A stretch of 64,000 nt of DNA from Belliella baltica DSM 15883. GTDB taxonomy: Bacteria > Bacteroidota > Bacteroidia > Cytophagales > Cyclobacteriaceae. The stretch lies in assembly GCF_000265405.1 (NCBI RefSeq), contig NC_018010.1, positions 806,001-870,000 on the forward strand, read 5' to 3'. Under the pieces are notes generated by a model. The model was not told where the DNA came from and ran no database searches. It saw nothing but the letters and a program-made list of their open reading frames with translations. Below are positions 55,339-64,000 of the stretch, one piece after another; the stretch's first letter is position 1; the number at the start of each line of letters is the position of its first letter. The translations under genes and the position numbers were made by a program.

Positions 55339-56489
55339 GCAATAATCTTTCGTGGAATATCCAAAGGTAAGCGGGTGAGTAGTTCATAATTCACCTGCTG
55401 AATGGATTCCCCAAAGGAAGCAACTGTGATCTCATTTTTCTTTTGCTTTCCAATCAACACAACTTCATCCCCTTTCTCCACACCTTTAAGGTCAGTGATA
55501 TCTACTGCTATGCTGTTCATCGTCACTGTTCCTACTACAGAAACAATTTTCCCAGAAATAAGTACTTTCCCTTGATTACTCAGTAGTCTGCTAAACCCAT
55601 GTGAATAGCCTATAGGAACCAAAGCAATCAGCATATCTCTTGGTGCCATGTAGCTAGAGCCATATCCAATAAAATCCCCCATCTTAACTTTTTTCAAACT
55701 CATGACACTGCTTTTCCAACTGATCAGTCGTTTGAGTGGGTTTTTGTTGTTTTCTGGTAAGGATTTGAATTTGTACATATAAGTCTCCTGCGTCGGCCAA
55801 AAGCCATAAGAAGCAATCCCAATTCTAACCATATCCATGATTGTTTCGGGGTAACTGAAAGTAGCAGCTGAACAAGCGGTATGAAATTTTTCAAAAGTCA
55901 ACCCTCTCTCTGTCAACCAATCTTTGTAGGTGTGGTATTTTTTGATTTGATCTCTTACTCTTACATAATTGGACACACTCTCTGCACCGGCATAATGCGT
56001 GCAAAGTCCAGCCAAAACCAAATCGTCTTTGTGATCTTCTAACATTTTTAGAAGCGCTTCTCGATCTTCCCACTCAAATCCTGTACGGTGAAACCCTGTC
56101 TCTACCTCGATATGAATTTTGGCTTTTATTTGAAGTTTTTTTGCTGCGTTGACCGTATGTTCTAATCGGTCAAATTCAAAAACAAAAAAACTAATCCCTT
56201 TTTTGATAAGCTCTTCAAGATCTTTATTCTCCAACATGCCCATAATCATAATTTGGGAATTTTTCTTGCTGGCATTGAAAACCCTGATCGCTTCATCTGC
56301 ACTAAAGGCACTAAAATGGCGAATACCTACTCCCTCCGCTATACTAACAATATTTTCTATTCCATGACCATAAGCATTGCCTTTGATCACAGCTGAAATC
56401 GTAGTTTCTTCTCCAACTTCCGATCTTAAAAATTGAATATTTTTCTTATAAGCTGATTTACTAATTTCAATGTAGGAAGTATGATTCAT
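55335..56489 (-). CDS. alr: Alanine racemase
   Basis: PLP enzyme making D-alanine for peptidoglycan. PLP-Lys is in SAVIKGNAYGHGIEN (Lys36), VETGFHRTGFE is the phosphate-side loop, VRIGIASYGFWP is the second PLP region, and the catalytic Tyr is in DFIGYGSSYMAPRD. At 384 aa the length fits. Alternative amino-acid racemase specificity cannot be excluded. Confidence 0.93.
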   Translation of the reverse strand: MNHTSYIEISKSAYKKNIQFLRSEVGEETTISAVIKGNAYGHGIENIVSIAEGVGIRHFSAFSADEAIRVFNASKKNSQIMIMGMLENKDLEELIKKGISFFVFEFDRLEHTVNAAKKLQIKAKIHIEVETGFHRTGFEWEDREALLKMLEDHKDDLVLAGLCTHYAGAESVSNYVRVRDQIKKYHTYKDWLTERGLTFEKFHTACSAATFSYPETIMDMVRIGIASYGFWPTQETYMYKFKSLPENNKNPLKRLISWKSSVMSLKKVKMGDFIGYGSSYMAPRDMLIALVPIGYSHGFSRLLSNQGKVLISGKIVSVVGTVTMNSIAVDITDLKGVEKGDEVVLIGKQKKNEITVASFGESIQQVNYELLTRLPLDIPRKIIA

Positions 56490-56575
56490 GTGATTTTCAA
56501 TCGATAATAATTATAAAAAGAGTTTTAAATTGATGTCATCTGACTCATAATATTAAAAAAACAAGTCTATAAATT

Positions 56576-57709
56576 TCAATGATGAAGTTGTTCAATGATT
56601 TGTTGAAACATATTTACTCCTGTTGGAATAATTTCATCTGGAAAATCATAGTTATTTTCATGCAGTTGCGGTTGAGATTTTCCTGAACCTAATCCAAAGA
56701 GCAAGGTTTTGGTGTGAATAGAAAAATGTCCAAAATCTTCAGACCAGCGAAATGGAATACGAATATGCTTCGTTTTCAAATTAAGATTTTTTGCTGCCTG
56801 ATTACCATATTCCCAAGCTTCTTGATGATTATGAGTCGCTGCAAATTCTTCGACGTACTCAAAGGAAATTTCTAACATGTACTCTTTTGCAATCTGCTCA
56901 CAGAGTTTTTCTGCATAATGCACTAGAAGCTCTCTAGTTTCATTCTCATAAGCCCTAATTGTTGCCATGACTGTGGCATCTCCTGGAGTCGTTCCAAATG
57001 CCACCTCACCAAGCTTGGCATGAATCACAGTGATCATTGTGAATTTCTTCATGGCATCAGGCAGTTTTTGAAGTGCTACAATAATCTTTGACATCGCTTC
57101 TGCAGGACTATTGCCTGCTTCTGGATGCGAAGCATGGGCATTTTTACCTTTGAGTTTGATGATCATGCCATTTGAAGCTGCCGCAAATGCACCTTTTTTG
57201 ATGATGATTTGATTTTTTTCATATCCTGGAAGGTTATGAAGTGCAAAAGCAAAATCAGGTAAGATTTTCTGAAATTTATTGTCTTTCACCACCATTCCGG
57301 CACCTTGACCAGTTTCTTCAGCAGGCTGAAAAAGTAAGATTACTCTCCCTTTTTTTGGACGATTTTCCTTTAAATAAAGCCCCAAGCCAGCTACGATGGC
57401 CATGTGACCGTCATGTCCGCACAAATGTGCTTTGCCTGGAATCGTACTCTTATATTTAATATTGTTGTCTTCCCTGATCGGTAATCCATCAAGTTCACAA
57501 CGATAAAGTGTAGTAGGCCCTTGTTCTTTTCCTTCAAAAACAAAGGCTAGACCATTCCCTCCCAAATTCTCCAAAACTTCATCCGCATGGATCTCTTTAA
57601 AAAATTCAAGTACGCGAGATGCTGTCTCTTTTTCTTCTCCTGACAGTTCTGGATATTGATGTAATGTTCTTCGGAAGTTTTTTAGCTTTTCGAAAGTCGC
57701 TTTATTCAT
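56576..57709 (-). CDS. M20-family amidohydrolase, second copy
   Basis: 377 aa. Metal ligands in AHLCGHDGHMAIVAGLG, LLFQPAEETGQGAGMVV and ALHNLPGYEKN; lid domain KGKNAHASHPEAGNSPAEAM. It lacks a signal peptide. It differs from 45503-46690 in the HLCGHDGH variant, and probably takes a different N-acyl substrate. Divergent from a small gene at 57902. Confidence 0.9.
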   Translation of the reverse strand: MNKATFEKLKNFRRTLHQYPELSGEEKETASRVLEFFKEIHADEVLENLGGNGLAFVFEGKEQGPTTLYRCELDGLPIREDNNIKYKSTIPGKAHLCGHDGHMAIVAGLGLYLKENRPKKGRVILLFQPAEETGQGAGMVVKDNKFQKILPDFAFALHNLPGYEKNQIIIKKGAFAAASNGMIIKLKGKNAHASHPEAGNSPAEAMSKIIVALQKLPDAMKKFTMITVIHAKLGEVAFGTTPGDATVMATIRAYENETRELLVHYAEKLCEQIAKEYMLEISFEYVEEFAATHNHQEAWEYGNQAAKNLNLKTKHIRIPFRWSEDFGHFSIHTKTLLFGLGSGKSQPQLHENNYDFPDEIIPTGVNMFQQIIEQLHH

Positions 57710-57901
57710 GTATTGGGGATTCTAGTTTTATAATCAGAAAAGACACCTTTCAAACTGACAAAATTAATGCTGGGATTGTTCCTCAATTTGAGTATTTGAT
57801 GAATATGTGGAAAAAAATAAATATCTCAGCCATAGAAGTCTAAAAATTTTGGAGAACTTTTTTATATTAGAAGCTGCTTACCACTTAAACCAAATAAAAT
57901 C

Positions 57902-58078
57902 ATGACTACAGAACAGACAGCATCACTCGAAAAAAGAATTGAAGACTTGAAGTCAAGCTTGACTGGTGATATGTTCCAAGATATGGACACCAGAGATCAG
58001 ATTCACAACTTAGAAATGCAACTCAAAGGGGTAAAACCTATGGACAGTCACATCGATTGTGTTGGTTGCGGCAGCTAA
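57902..58078 (+). CDS. Small cytoplasmic protein with C-terminal CVGCGS
   Basis: 58 aa, too short for many gene finders. ATG at 57902; the N-terminal two thirds is an amphipathic helix rich in Lys/Glu (SLEKRIEDLKSSLTGDM, RDQIHNLEMQLKG), likely a coiled coil, and the end is a Cys pair (DCVGCGS). A clean terminator follows at 58108. No signal peptide. Codon use and closed context support a real gene; function unknown. Confidence 0.72.
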   Translation: MTTEQTASLEKRIEDLKSSLTGDMFQDMDTRDQIHNLEMQLKGVKPMDSHIDCVGCGS

Positions 58079-58107
58079 GCGCTCTTATCATTTATCTGAA
58101 AATATTT

Positions 58108-58140
58108 AACCCTTAAGGATATACTTCTTTAAGGGTTTTT
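58108..58140 (+). terminator. Terminator of the small gene
   Basis: AACCCTTAA ... TTAAGGGTT stem (9 bp, 12-nt loop) followed by TTT, 30 bp past the stop. Confidence 0.8.
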
Positions 58141-58161
58141 CATTTAAAACCTTAAATGCGA

Positions 58162-59379
58162 TTACCTTAGAGTTAACCTGACTGTTTTGATCACAGGATT
58201 ATCACCACTGTCATCAGACCATGCTAGGATGATATCATCACCCTGAGTAGTTAACTGTGGAAAACCACTTGATCTTTTTTCAGAAGAGGAAGCTACAAGA
58301 ATTGGATTTTCTAATTGCCCATTTTTATTGATTTTTCTCACAAAAACATTACCATCTTCCATCCAAGAAGCTACAGCAGTCTTTTCATTCAAAAGAGCAA
58401 GATCTACTCTACCAATCGTTTTTCCCAAATCTATTTTGATGGGTTTCTCAAAAGTAGACTGACCGGCTTGGATAAAAGCCACCTTCACCTCCGGCTTGGT
58501 ATTGACACCTGTGTACCAAGCAACTGCTGAGGTATTTCCAAAACTTGCTGCTCTTGGCCCATTTACAGGACAACCCTGGACTTTCCAAAAATCATTATAA
58601 ACAAGCTGTGTCTCTTGCCAAGAGTTATCCACTAATCGAACCATTCCCAAGTCTCTGACTTCTTCCTGTGATCGATCTCTAAAAAAAACAATCGGCTCAC
58701 TGTCAAAAAGCGTTGCCGAGGTTTGGCAACAATCACATACCCGGTCATCCAACAACCAATCCTCCAACTTCTCCCCATCGCTTGTCAATACAGCCGCTCG
58801 AAGATTCATCTGACCTCCATGTCCATCATGGTTCCCGTGATCATGGCTGCCTCCTTGGGTATTTCTTCCATCTAGCCAAGTTATCAACATATTATTTTCC
58901 CAAGGAATCATAGACCCGAAACCATGTTCCGTTTGTGTTTCATCATCATGAAGTGTCTTTGGTTCTGACCAATCAACTCCATTTTTTGAAAAAGTAGTTT
59001 TGATATCGTATGCAAAAGTCCCCTTACCGCTTTTCTCAAGAAAAAAAGCCATCAATGATCCATCTTCAAAAGCTGCTAACTGTGGATAATCAGCCCAATT
59101 GACAAACCAGTCTGATCCTGAGGCTATCAAAGTTGGTGCTGACCATTGCCCATCAATGAGTTGGGAATATTTGAAATAATTTAAGCCTTCTTGCTGCTCT
59201 ATCCATGAAAGATATACTTCCTCTTTTGGAGAAGTAAATAGATATGGTTCTCCAAAATTGACTTCAGGTTCAGAGAAAATGTAAATCTCCTCGATATCGA
59301 AAGCTTCAATTTGCTCTTTAGACTTGATATTACAAGAAAACATAAATGCAAAAAGGACTGGGAAAACAAAATACTTCAT
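58162..59379 (-). CDS. Sialidase-like beta-propeller lipoprotein
   Basis: 405 aa with lipobox FMFSC (Cys16). Sialidase/BNR-type blades recur: TTFSKNGVDWSEPKTLHDDE, PIVFFRDRSQEEVRDLGMVR, and HGFGSMIPWENNMLITWLDG. A conserved-looking Cys cluster, DDRVCDCCQTS, and a His/Gly-rich loop (GGSHDHGNHDGHGG) suggest a bound metal or disulfide. The Arg triad of true sialidases is not clear, so enzymatic activity is doubtful. Followed by the small membrane protein gene upstream on the same strand. Confidence 0.7.
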   Translation of the reverse strand: MKYFVFPVLFAFMFSCNIKSKEQIEAFDIEEIYIFSEPEVNFGEPYLFTSPKEEVYLSWIEQQEGLNYFKYSQLIDGQWSAPTLIASGSDWFVNWADYPQLAAFEDGSLMAFFLEKSGKGTFAYDIKTTFSKNGVDWSEPKTLHDDETQTEHGFGSMIPWENNMLITWLDGRNTQGGSHDHGNHDGHGGQMNLRAAVLTSDGEKLEDWLLDDRVCDCCQTSATLFDSEPIVFFRDRSQEEVRDLGMVRLVDNSWQETQLVYNDFWKVQGCPVNGPRAASFGNTSAVAWYTGVNTKPEVKVAFIQAGQSTFEKPIKIDLGKTIGRVDLALLNEKTAVASWMEDGNVFVRKINKNGQLENPILVASSSEKRSSGFPQLTTQGDDIILAWSDDSGDNPVIKTVRLTLR

Positions 59380-59403
59380 AGGTGGATTCGGAGTGGTTTT
59401 ATT

Positions 59404-59844
59404 TTATTCTTCTGGAAGAGTCTTAATGTAAGCTTTTACTTTGATTGCTCGCAAGTAAATTATGATCAATGGAATAAGCCAAAATAATTCTGTAAAGACC
59501 AAGTGAAAAATTGTTCTTTTATTCCACCCCAACTCTGGAATGAAACCCAAAACAAACCAAGTAGCTAGCACAATTTTTCCCGCAATCCCAACTACGATCA
59601 GATAATGCCAAGAAATGGGATAAAACGCACTCAAAAACACTAAAAAGCCAATAAGCATCCCAAAACTCCCTAAGGCTGTAGCGCTTAATGTGGTAGATTC
59701 AGCAGGACTCAATGCCAGCCACCTCAACAGATCTGCTCCGAAATATCTGAAAAATGCCGACCAGGCAAAGGTGTACATTCCTGTAAGTAGAAGTAATCCT
59801 CGCATTGGCATAGGAAAGGTCGGTGTAAGACTATTTTTATCCAT
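59404..59844 (-). CDS. Four-helix membrane protein of unknown function
   Basis: 146 aa with four predicted transmembrane helices (for example LLLLTGMYTFAWSAFF, MLIGFLVFLSAFYPISW, LIVVGIAGKIVLATWFVLGF, IFHLVFTELFWLIPLIIIYL). No family recognised. It precedes the sialidase-like lipoprotein by 24 bp and is probably co-transcribed with it. Confidence 0.75.
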   Translation of the reverse strand: MDKNSLTPTFPMPMRGLLLLTGMYTFAWSAFFRYFGADLLRWLALSPAESTTLSATALGSFGMLIGFLVFLSAFYPISWHYLIVVGIAGKIVLATWFVLGFIPELGWNKRTIFHLVFTELFWLIPLIIIYLRAIKVKAYIKTLPEE

Positions 59845-59916
59845 AGGTTTATTTAATTATATTCCGAAAATTTAACATTACATCTCTTTGGAGATCATCA
59901 CCCTATACAAAACTAC

Positions 59917-61593
59917 ATGAAGGATTTTACAAACACGCCAAGATTGGGGATTATTATTCTCGTCCCTGCATTATTGCTAGTCGGTTTTATTGCCGGCAAA
60001 AAAATCGGAGAAATCAATCCTCAGGCTATCGAAGGTGCTGAAAGTTTGATCGGAATCAGTTTCTCGCCCGCTGAAAAAGACAGCATGGTGGGTAATCTCG
60101 TCAATTACCGCAATGGCTATGAAAATATGCGGAAAACGAAAATAGAGAACTCCGTCAGCCCATCACTGCCCTTCAATCCCTTGCCACATGGTTTTTTCCC
60201 CAATCAAAATCAAGAGGAAAATAACTGGGGGCTTCCAAGCAATGTTACTCTTCCAGAGAATGATCATGATATCGCCTTTTTATCTGTGGCAGAGTTATCC
60301 ACATTGATTAAAACGCAGAAAATTTCTTCTGAAAGATTAACAAGAATCTATTTAAATAGAATCAAAACCTTTGGTGATACGCTACAATCGGTAATCACGG
60401 TGCTGGAAACCGAAGCTTTAGCCCAAGCGAAAGCGATGGATGCAGAAATAAAAGCTGGAAAATACAGAGGTCCACTTCATGGCATTCCTTATGGTATCAA
60501 AGATCTTTTTGCAGTAAAAGGAACAAAGACCACTTGGGGGGCGATGCCATACAAGGATCAGGTCATTGACGAAACCGCAACAGTTGTCCACAAACTGAAT
60601 GATGCTGGAGGGGTTCTGCTGGCCAAATTCACGCTCGGTGCATTGGCGATGGGAGATGTGTGGTATGGTGGCGTAACCAAAAACCCTTGGAACCTGAATC
60701 AAGGAGCAAGTGGTTCTTCAGCAGGTTCGGCTTCCTCTGTCAGTGCAGGTTTGGTTCCTTATGCTTTAGGAACAGAGACTTTGGGAAGCATAGTCTCCCC
60801 TTCTACAAGAAATGGCGTGACAGGCTTGCGACCCACTTATGGTAGAGTAAGTAAACATGGTGCCATGGCTTTGAGTTGGAGTATGGACAAAATCGGCCCG
60901 ATCTCAAGATCTGCTTTGGACAATGGCATAATCCTATCCATCCTGAATGGTGTGGATAAGTTAGACAAAAGCACAATTCCTGCAGCATTGAACTACAATG
61001 CCACCAAATCTGTAAAGGATCTGAAAATCGGATATTTTGAAGATTTCTTTGAAGGCACTCGTCCAACTAATGAAATAGACAGACGGGTTTTGGAGGATTT
61101 GAGAGAAATGGGACTAACACTATATCCTGTGAAATTAGAAACAAGTGTGGATGTAAGCAGTATGTTGATCATGCTTTATGCTGAAGGCGCTGCGGCATTC
61201 GATGACATGACGAGGCTGGGTCAAGATGATTTGCTCGTCGGACAAAGAAGAAATGCATGGCCAAATCTCTTCCGCTCTGCGAGATTTATCCCTGCAGTAG
61301 AATATATCCAAGCAAGTAGATTACGCTCAATTTTAATAGAAGAAATGCATGCCTTATTTCAAGAATATGATGTGATCGTAACTCCTTCCTACGGAGGAAG
61401 TCAACTCCAAATCACCAACCTCACAGGTCACCCTGCCCTTTGTATGCCTAATGGGTTTTTACAAAATGGCAGTCCAGTTTCCATCACTTTCTTAGCCAAT
61501 TTATTTGATGAAGAAAAGTTAATCATGCTCGGCAGGGCCTATCAAGAAATTACCGATTGGCAAAAGAAAAGACCTCCACTGTTTAATCAGTAG
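59917..61593 (+). CDS. Amidase-signature hydrolase with N-terminal membrane anchor
   Basis: 558 aa. A single N-terminal hydrophobic segment (LGIIILVPALLLVGFIAGKK) anchors or exports it. Amidase-signature Ser-cisSer-Lys triad: Lys in GIPYGIKDLFAVKG, Ser-rich GASGSSAGSASSVSAGL, and nucleophile Ser in GTETLGSIVSPSTRNGVTGL. It hydrolyses an amide or ester outside or at the membrane; substrate unknown. Not the GatA subunit, given the anchor and lack of gatBC. Confidence 0.9.
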   Translation: MKDFTNTPRLGIIILVPALLLVGFIAGKKIGEINPQAIEGAESLIGISFSPAEKDSMVGNLVNYRNGYENMRKTKIENSVSPSLPFNPLPHGFFPNQNQEENNWGLPSNVTLPENDHDIAFLSVAELSTLIKTQKISSERLTRIYLNRIKTFGDTLQSVITVLETEALAQAKAMDAEIKAGKYRGPLHGIPYGIKDLFAVKGTKTTWGAMPYKDQVIDETATVVHKLNDAGGVLLAKFTLGALAMGDVWYGGVTKNPWNLNQGASGSSAGSASSVSAGLVPYALGTETLGSIVSPSTRNGVTGLRPTYGRVSKHGAMALSWSMDKIGPISRSALDNGIILSILNGVDKLDKSTIPAALNYNATKSVKDLKIGYFEDFFEGTRPTNEIDRRVLEDLREMGLTLYPVKLETSVDVSSMLIMLYAEGAAAFDDMTRLGQDDLLVGQRRNAWPNLFRSARFIPAVEYIQASRLRSILIEEMHALFQEYDVIVTPSYGGSQLQITNLTGHPALCMPNGFLQNGSPVSITFLANLFDEEKLIMLGRAYQEITDWQKKRPPLFNQ

Positions 61594-61623
61594 AGTGTGG
61601 ATAAGTCCAAATTTTCATAAATT

Positions 61624-61658
61624 AAAAAAAGCAACTTGATGGTCAAGTTGCTTTTTTT
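61624..61658. terminator. Bidirectional terminator between amidase and phosphotransferase
   Basis: AAAAAAAGCAACTTGA-TGG-TCAAGTTGCTTTTTTT, 16-bp stem between convergent genes; it overlaps the last codons of the phosphotransferase. Confidence 0.9.
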
Positions 61659-62692
61659 AATTGGAAAAAATATTCGTTTAGAGACTTTAAAAGCATCATC
61701 TGATTCCTTGCTCTATCGAAGTTTTGCTCTGGATATTGCACAGGAAAGTACACATTGTCTTTGAGGTAGTCGGTTAGAAATCTCAGGCCTGAGATATAGG
61801 TCATCATCTTTCCACCGTAGTTTAGGGAATTGAGTTCTTCCTTTGTTAGGAAATCTTCTCCTGCAGAAGTATATCCTTCATAAAGCGCCTCGTATTTCAA
61901 CTTATCCACATTGATTTGATCCCATTGAGTTGAATTCTCTCCCTCCGTGCAAGCCACTGTCCGGACCAAATCTCCAAAATCATAAAATACATATCCTGGC
62001 ATAATGGTATCCAAGTCGATGACCGCAACCACTTTTTCTTGATCTTCAGAAAATATCAGGTTATTGATTTTACAGTCATTATGAGTTAAACGAATGGGAA
62101 GTTTTTCTACCCAATAGCGATATTCCTCAACAAAGCTTTTATGGATTGTATAAAATTCAATAAGCTCCTTTAATCCTTCACCAAGCCTCCCCTCTTTTTG
62201 GTCGAGGGCCTCTGTAAATTGTTGATATCTCCACTCCAAATCTAGAAATCTTGGAATAACAGCTTTGAAATCGGAAACATCTAGATTTTTGGCTGTACGA
62301 GTGAATTGCGCAAAGGCTTCAGCAGCAAGAAATGCTTGCTTGGGATTCTTTACATCTTCCAAGCAAATTCCTTTGATATAAGGTTGAACTCTAAAAACCT
62401 GTTCACCAAAGGTTGTAATCATGCGTCCATTAAGATTCTCTACAGGTAAAGGTAATTGATAGGGGAGCTTCTCAAAAGGTAATTGTTTTCGAAGAATTTG
62501 ATGGTTATCCACAATAAATTCTGGATTTTCAAAGACACCCTTATTGAAAATTTGCAAAATGTGTTTTTCTTGAGGCTCCGTAACCAAAAAAGTCTGATGT
62601 ATGTGACCATTTCCAAAAACTTGAATTTGATCTTCAGTCCAATGCTTTCCATAAGCTTGGTTGATTGTTGATAAAAAAGAGTAGTGAGGCAT
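61643..62692 (-). CDS. APH-family phosphotransferase, probable sugar (N-acetylhexosamine-type) kinase
   Basis: 349 aa with the protein-kinase-like APH fold. Catalytic loop LTHNDCKINNLIF and metal-binding IDLDTIMPGYVFYDFGDLVR are intact. Related Bacteroidota enzymes beside transporters phosphorylate sugars such as N-acetylhexosamines rather than antibiotics, and this one diverges from a Na+/solute symporter at 62971. Sugar specificity is inferred from context. Confidence 0.78.
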   Translation of the reverse strand: MPHYSFLSTINQAYGKHWTEDQIQVFGNGHIHQTFLVTEPQEKHILQIFNKGVFENPEFIVDNHQILRKQLPFEKLPYQLPLPVENLNGRMITTFGEQVFRVQPYIKGICLEDVKNPKQAFLAAEAFAQFTRTAKNLDVSDFKAVIPRFLDLEWRYQQFTEALDQKEGRLGEGLKELIEFYTIHKSFVEEYRYWVEKLPIRLTHNDCKINNLIFSEDQEKVVAVIDLDTIMPGYVFYDFGDLVRTVACTEGENSTQWDQINVDKLKYEALYEGYTSAGEDFLTKEELNSLNYGGKMMTYISGLRFLTDYLKDNVYFPVQYPEQNFDRARNQMMLLKSLNEYFFQLKKAT

Positions 62693-62970
62693 GGGGATTA
62701 AGTTTGGATCAAAAATATGGATGATTATCAGTAAAGAGACATAAATGCTGTTATTATACTTAAAATTATGCGGATAAATCGCCGACAGTCAACGGTCCTC
62801 AGCCCTCCAATTATGATATTGAGATTATTTTAAGTAGCTACTGGTAAAAAAATAATCTGCATAATAAGATGCTTTTACACGAATTCACTTACTTATATCA
62901 TTCCTCCGAAAGGTATTGCATGCTTTCGAAATAAATCTTTACTTTCATGAAATTTTAAATCACCATCCTA

Positions 62971-64000
62971 ATGACAATTTCCTTACTCGATTGGAGTATT
63001 ATCGCTGCATTTTTTGTGATTTCTATGCTGATAGGAGTTTACTCGTCCAAAAAAGCCGGGGCCTCTGCAAAGGAGTTTTTCCTGTCAGGAAGAAATATGC
63101 CTTGGTGGCTGTTAGGAGTATCGATGGTGGCGACGACTTTTTCAGCAGATACGCCAAACCTTGTTACAGACATCGTTCGGACCAATGGCGTATCGGGCAA
63201 CTGGGTTTGGTGGGCTTTCTTGTTGACGGGAATGCTAACAGTCTTTGTTTATGCAAAATTGTGGAGAAGGTCTGAAGTGACCACAGATTTGGAGTTTTAT
63301 GAATTGAGATATGGAGGAAAATCAGCAGCATTCCTCAGAGCATTTAGAGCCATTTACCTCGGCATCTTTTTCAATGTCGTCATCATGGCGACTGTCTCCT
63401 TAGCGGCGATCAAAATCGGCGGGGTCATGTTAGGATTAAGCCCTATTGAAACCTTGCTTATCGCATCGATAGTAACTGTGATTTATAGTTCCCTTGGTGG
63501 ATTGAGAGGGGTGTTGTTAACAGATTTTTTCCAGTTTTTCATCGCGATGGCAGGTGCTTTTGGAGCAGCAATCTATGTTTTGGACATGCCAGAAATTGGT
63601 TCTCTGGATGGTCTACTCACACATCCGAATGTTGTGGATAAGTTAGATTTCCTTCCTGACTTCAATGATTGGAATATGATTATCCCGCTATTGATTATGC
63701 CTCTGGCGATTCAATGGTGGGCGACATGGTATCCTGGTACTGAGCCTGGAGGCGGCGGCTATATTGCCCAAAGGATGCTTTCGGCGAAAGATGAAAAAAA
63801 TGCCATTGGCGCCACCTTATTTTTCAACATCGCACATTATGGCATGCGCCCTTGGCCTTGGATCATTATTGCTTTGGCTTCCTTGATTATTTTCCCAAAT
63901 GTATCGGACATGCAGGAAGCTTTCCCACATATTCCTGTTGACAAGATGGGGCATGATCTAGCGTACTCAGCTATGCTCACATTCCTTCCTGCAGGATTGA
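62971..64000 (+). CDS. Sodium:solute symporter family transporter, 3' end outside window
   Basis: ATG 62971, 343 codons visible, continuing past the window. SSS-family multi-pass protein: YSSKKAGASAKEFFLSGRNM, WWLLGVSMVATTFSADTPNL, LEFYELRYGGKSAAFLRAFR, and SLGGLRGVLLTDFFQFFIAM are family signatures. It is divergent from the probable sugar kinase, so it probably imports a sugar or acylated sugar with Na+. The 278-bp gap holds their promoters; nothing else seen there. Confidence 0.9.
   Translation, partial: MTISLLDWSIIAAFFVISMLIGVYSSKKAGASAKEFFLSGRNMPWWLLGVSMVATTFSADTPNLVTDIVRTNGVSGNWVWWAFLLTGMLTVFVYAKLWRRSEVTTDLEFYELRYGGKSAAFLRAFRAIYLGIFFNVVIMATVSLAAIKIGGVMLGLSPIETLLIASIVTVIYSSLGGLRGVLLTDFFQFFIAMAGAFGAAIYVLDMPEIGSLDGLLTHPNVVDKLDFLPDFNDWNMIIPLLIMPLAIQWWATWYPGTEPGGGGYIAQRMLSAKDEKNAIGATLFFNIAHYGMRPWPWIIIALASLIIFPNVSDMQEAFPHIPVDKMGHDLAYSAMLTFLPAGL

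Noticed and set aside
62916..63275. 119-codon plus-strand frame
   Set aside because: Out of frame with the clear Na+/solute symporter coding sequence.

Overview
The window comes from an AT-rich member of the Bacteroidota, most likely Cytophagales/Cyclobacteriaceae (Algoriphagus/Belliella-like). This is inferred from the TonB-dependent receptors with carboxypeptidase-regulatory N-termini, HmuY, 6-bladed propeller lipoproteins, LytS/LytTR signalling, the recJ-lptB-GH3 gene order, and a TAnnTTTG-type promoter before the tRNAs. No database search was possible; family names come from visible motifs.

Layout. 1-2558: recJ-lptB-GH3 (GH3 cut by the window edge). 2758-9497: a complete heme-acquisition locus, hmuTUVS plus the receptor/HmuY pair, with a shared iron-box-like palindrome. 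9844-14784: a Kv-type channel with a zinc ribbon, a SpoU methyltransferase, mutS and a LuxR regulator. 14872-15170: tRNA-Gly and tRNA-Leu. 15221-18285: an HTTM-like membrane gene split by an intact IS66 element with a perfect 8-bp target duplication, plus its partner. 18450-22000: carbonic anhydrase, DinB, decayed genes and the first secreted-peptide/beta-propeller pair. 22021-25026: an arsenic operon (arsR, DUF6428, arsC-like, ACR3) whose spacers hold palindromic repeats. 25028-25557: a ParDE pair. 25633-28928: a decayed TonB receptor fused in frame to a LytS-type kinase, then a LytTR regulator. 29048-31644: a second receptor, knocked out by a 14-bp tandem duplication, plus a His-rich secreted protein. 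31677-37038: a receptor/lipoprotein/transglutaminase-like cluster. 37226-42061: MoxR, a pseudouridine synthase, a second ParDE, the second peptide/propeller pair and a VapBC pair with a PIN remnant. 42289-51526: recG, S1/P1 nuclease, M20 hydrolase, SPOR lipoprotein, secA and dapF. 51735-64000: an exported Mn-type SOD, a lipoprotein behind a sigma-54-like promoter, a MazG-like enzyme, a desaturase, alr, a second M20 hydrolase, sialidase-like and amidase genes, and a sugar-kinase-like gene divergent from a Na+/solute symporter (cut by the window edge).

How the parts work together. The heme locus is a full outer-membrane-to-cytoplasm pathway: HmuY and receptor, then HmuT, HmuUV, then HmuS. The ars genes give arsenate reduction and arsenite export. 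Two loci share one layout (small Cys-rich secreted peptide, hairpin, propeller lipoprotein) and are the best candidate for a poorly described system. Gene decay is frequent between 15 and 31 kb: an IS insertion, a nonsense codon with deletion fusion, a tandem-duplication frameshift and frameshifted remnants. The rest is ordinary housekeeping.
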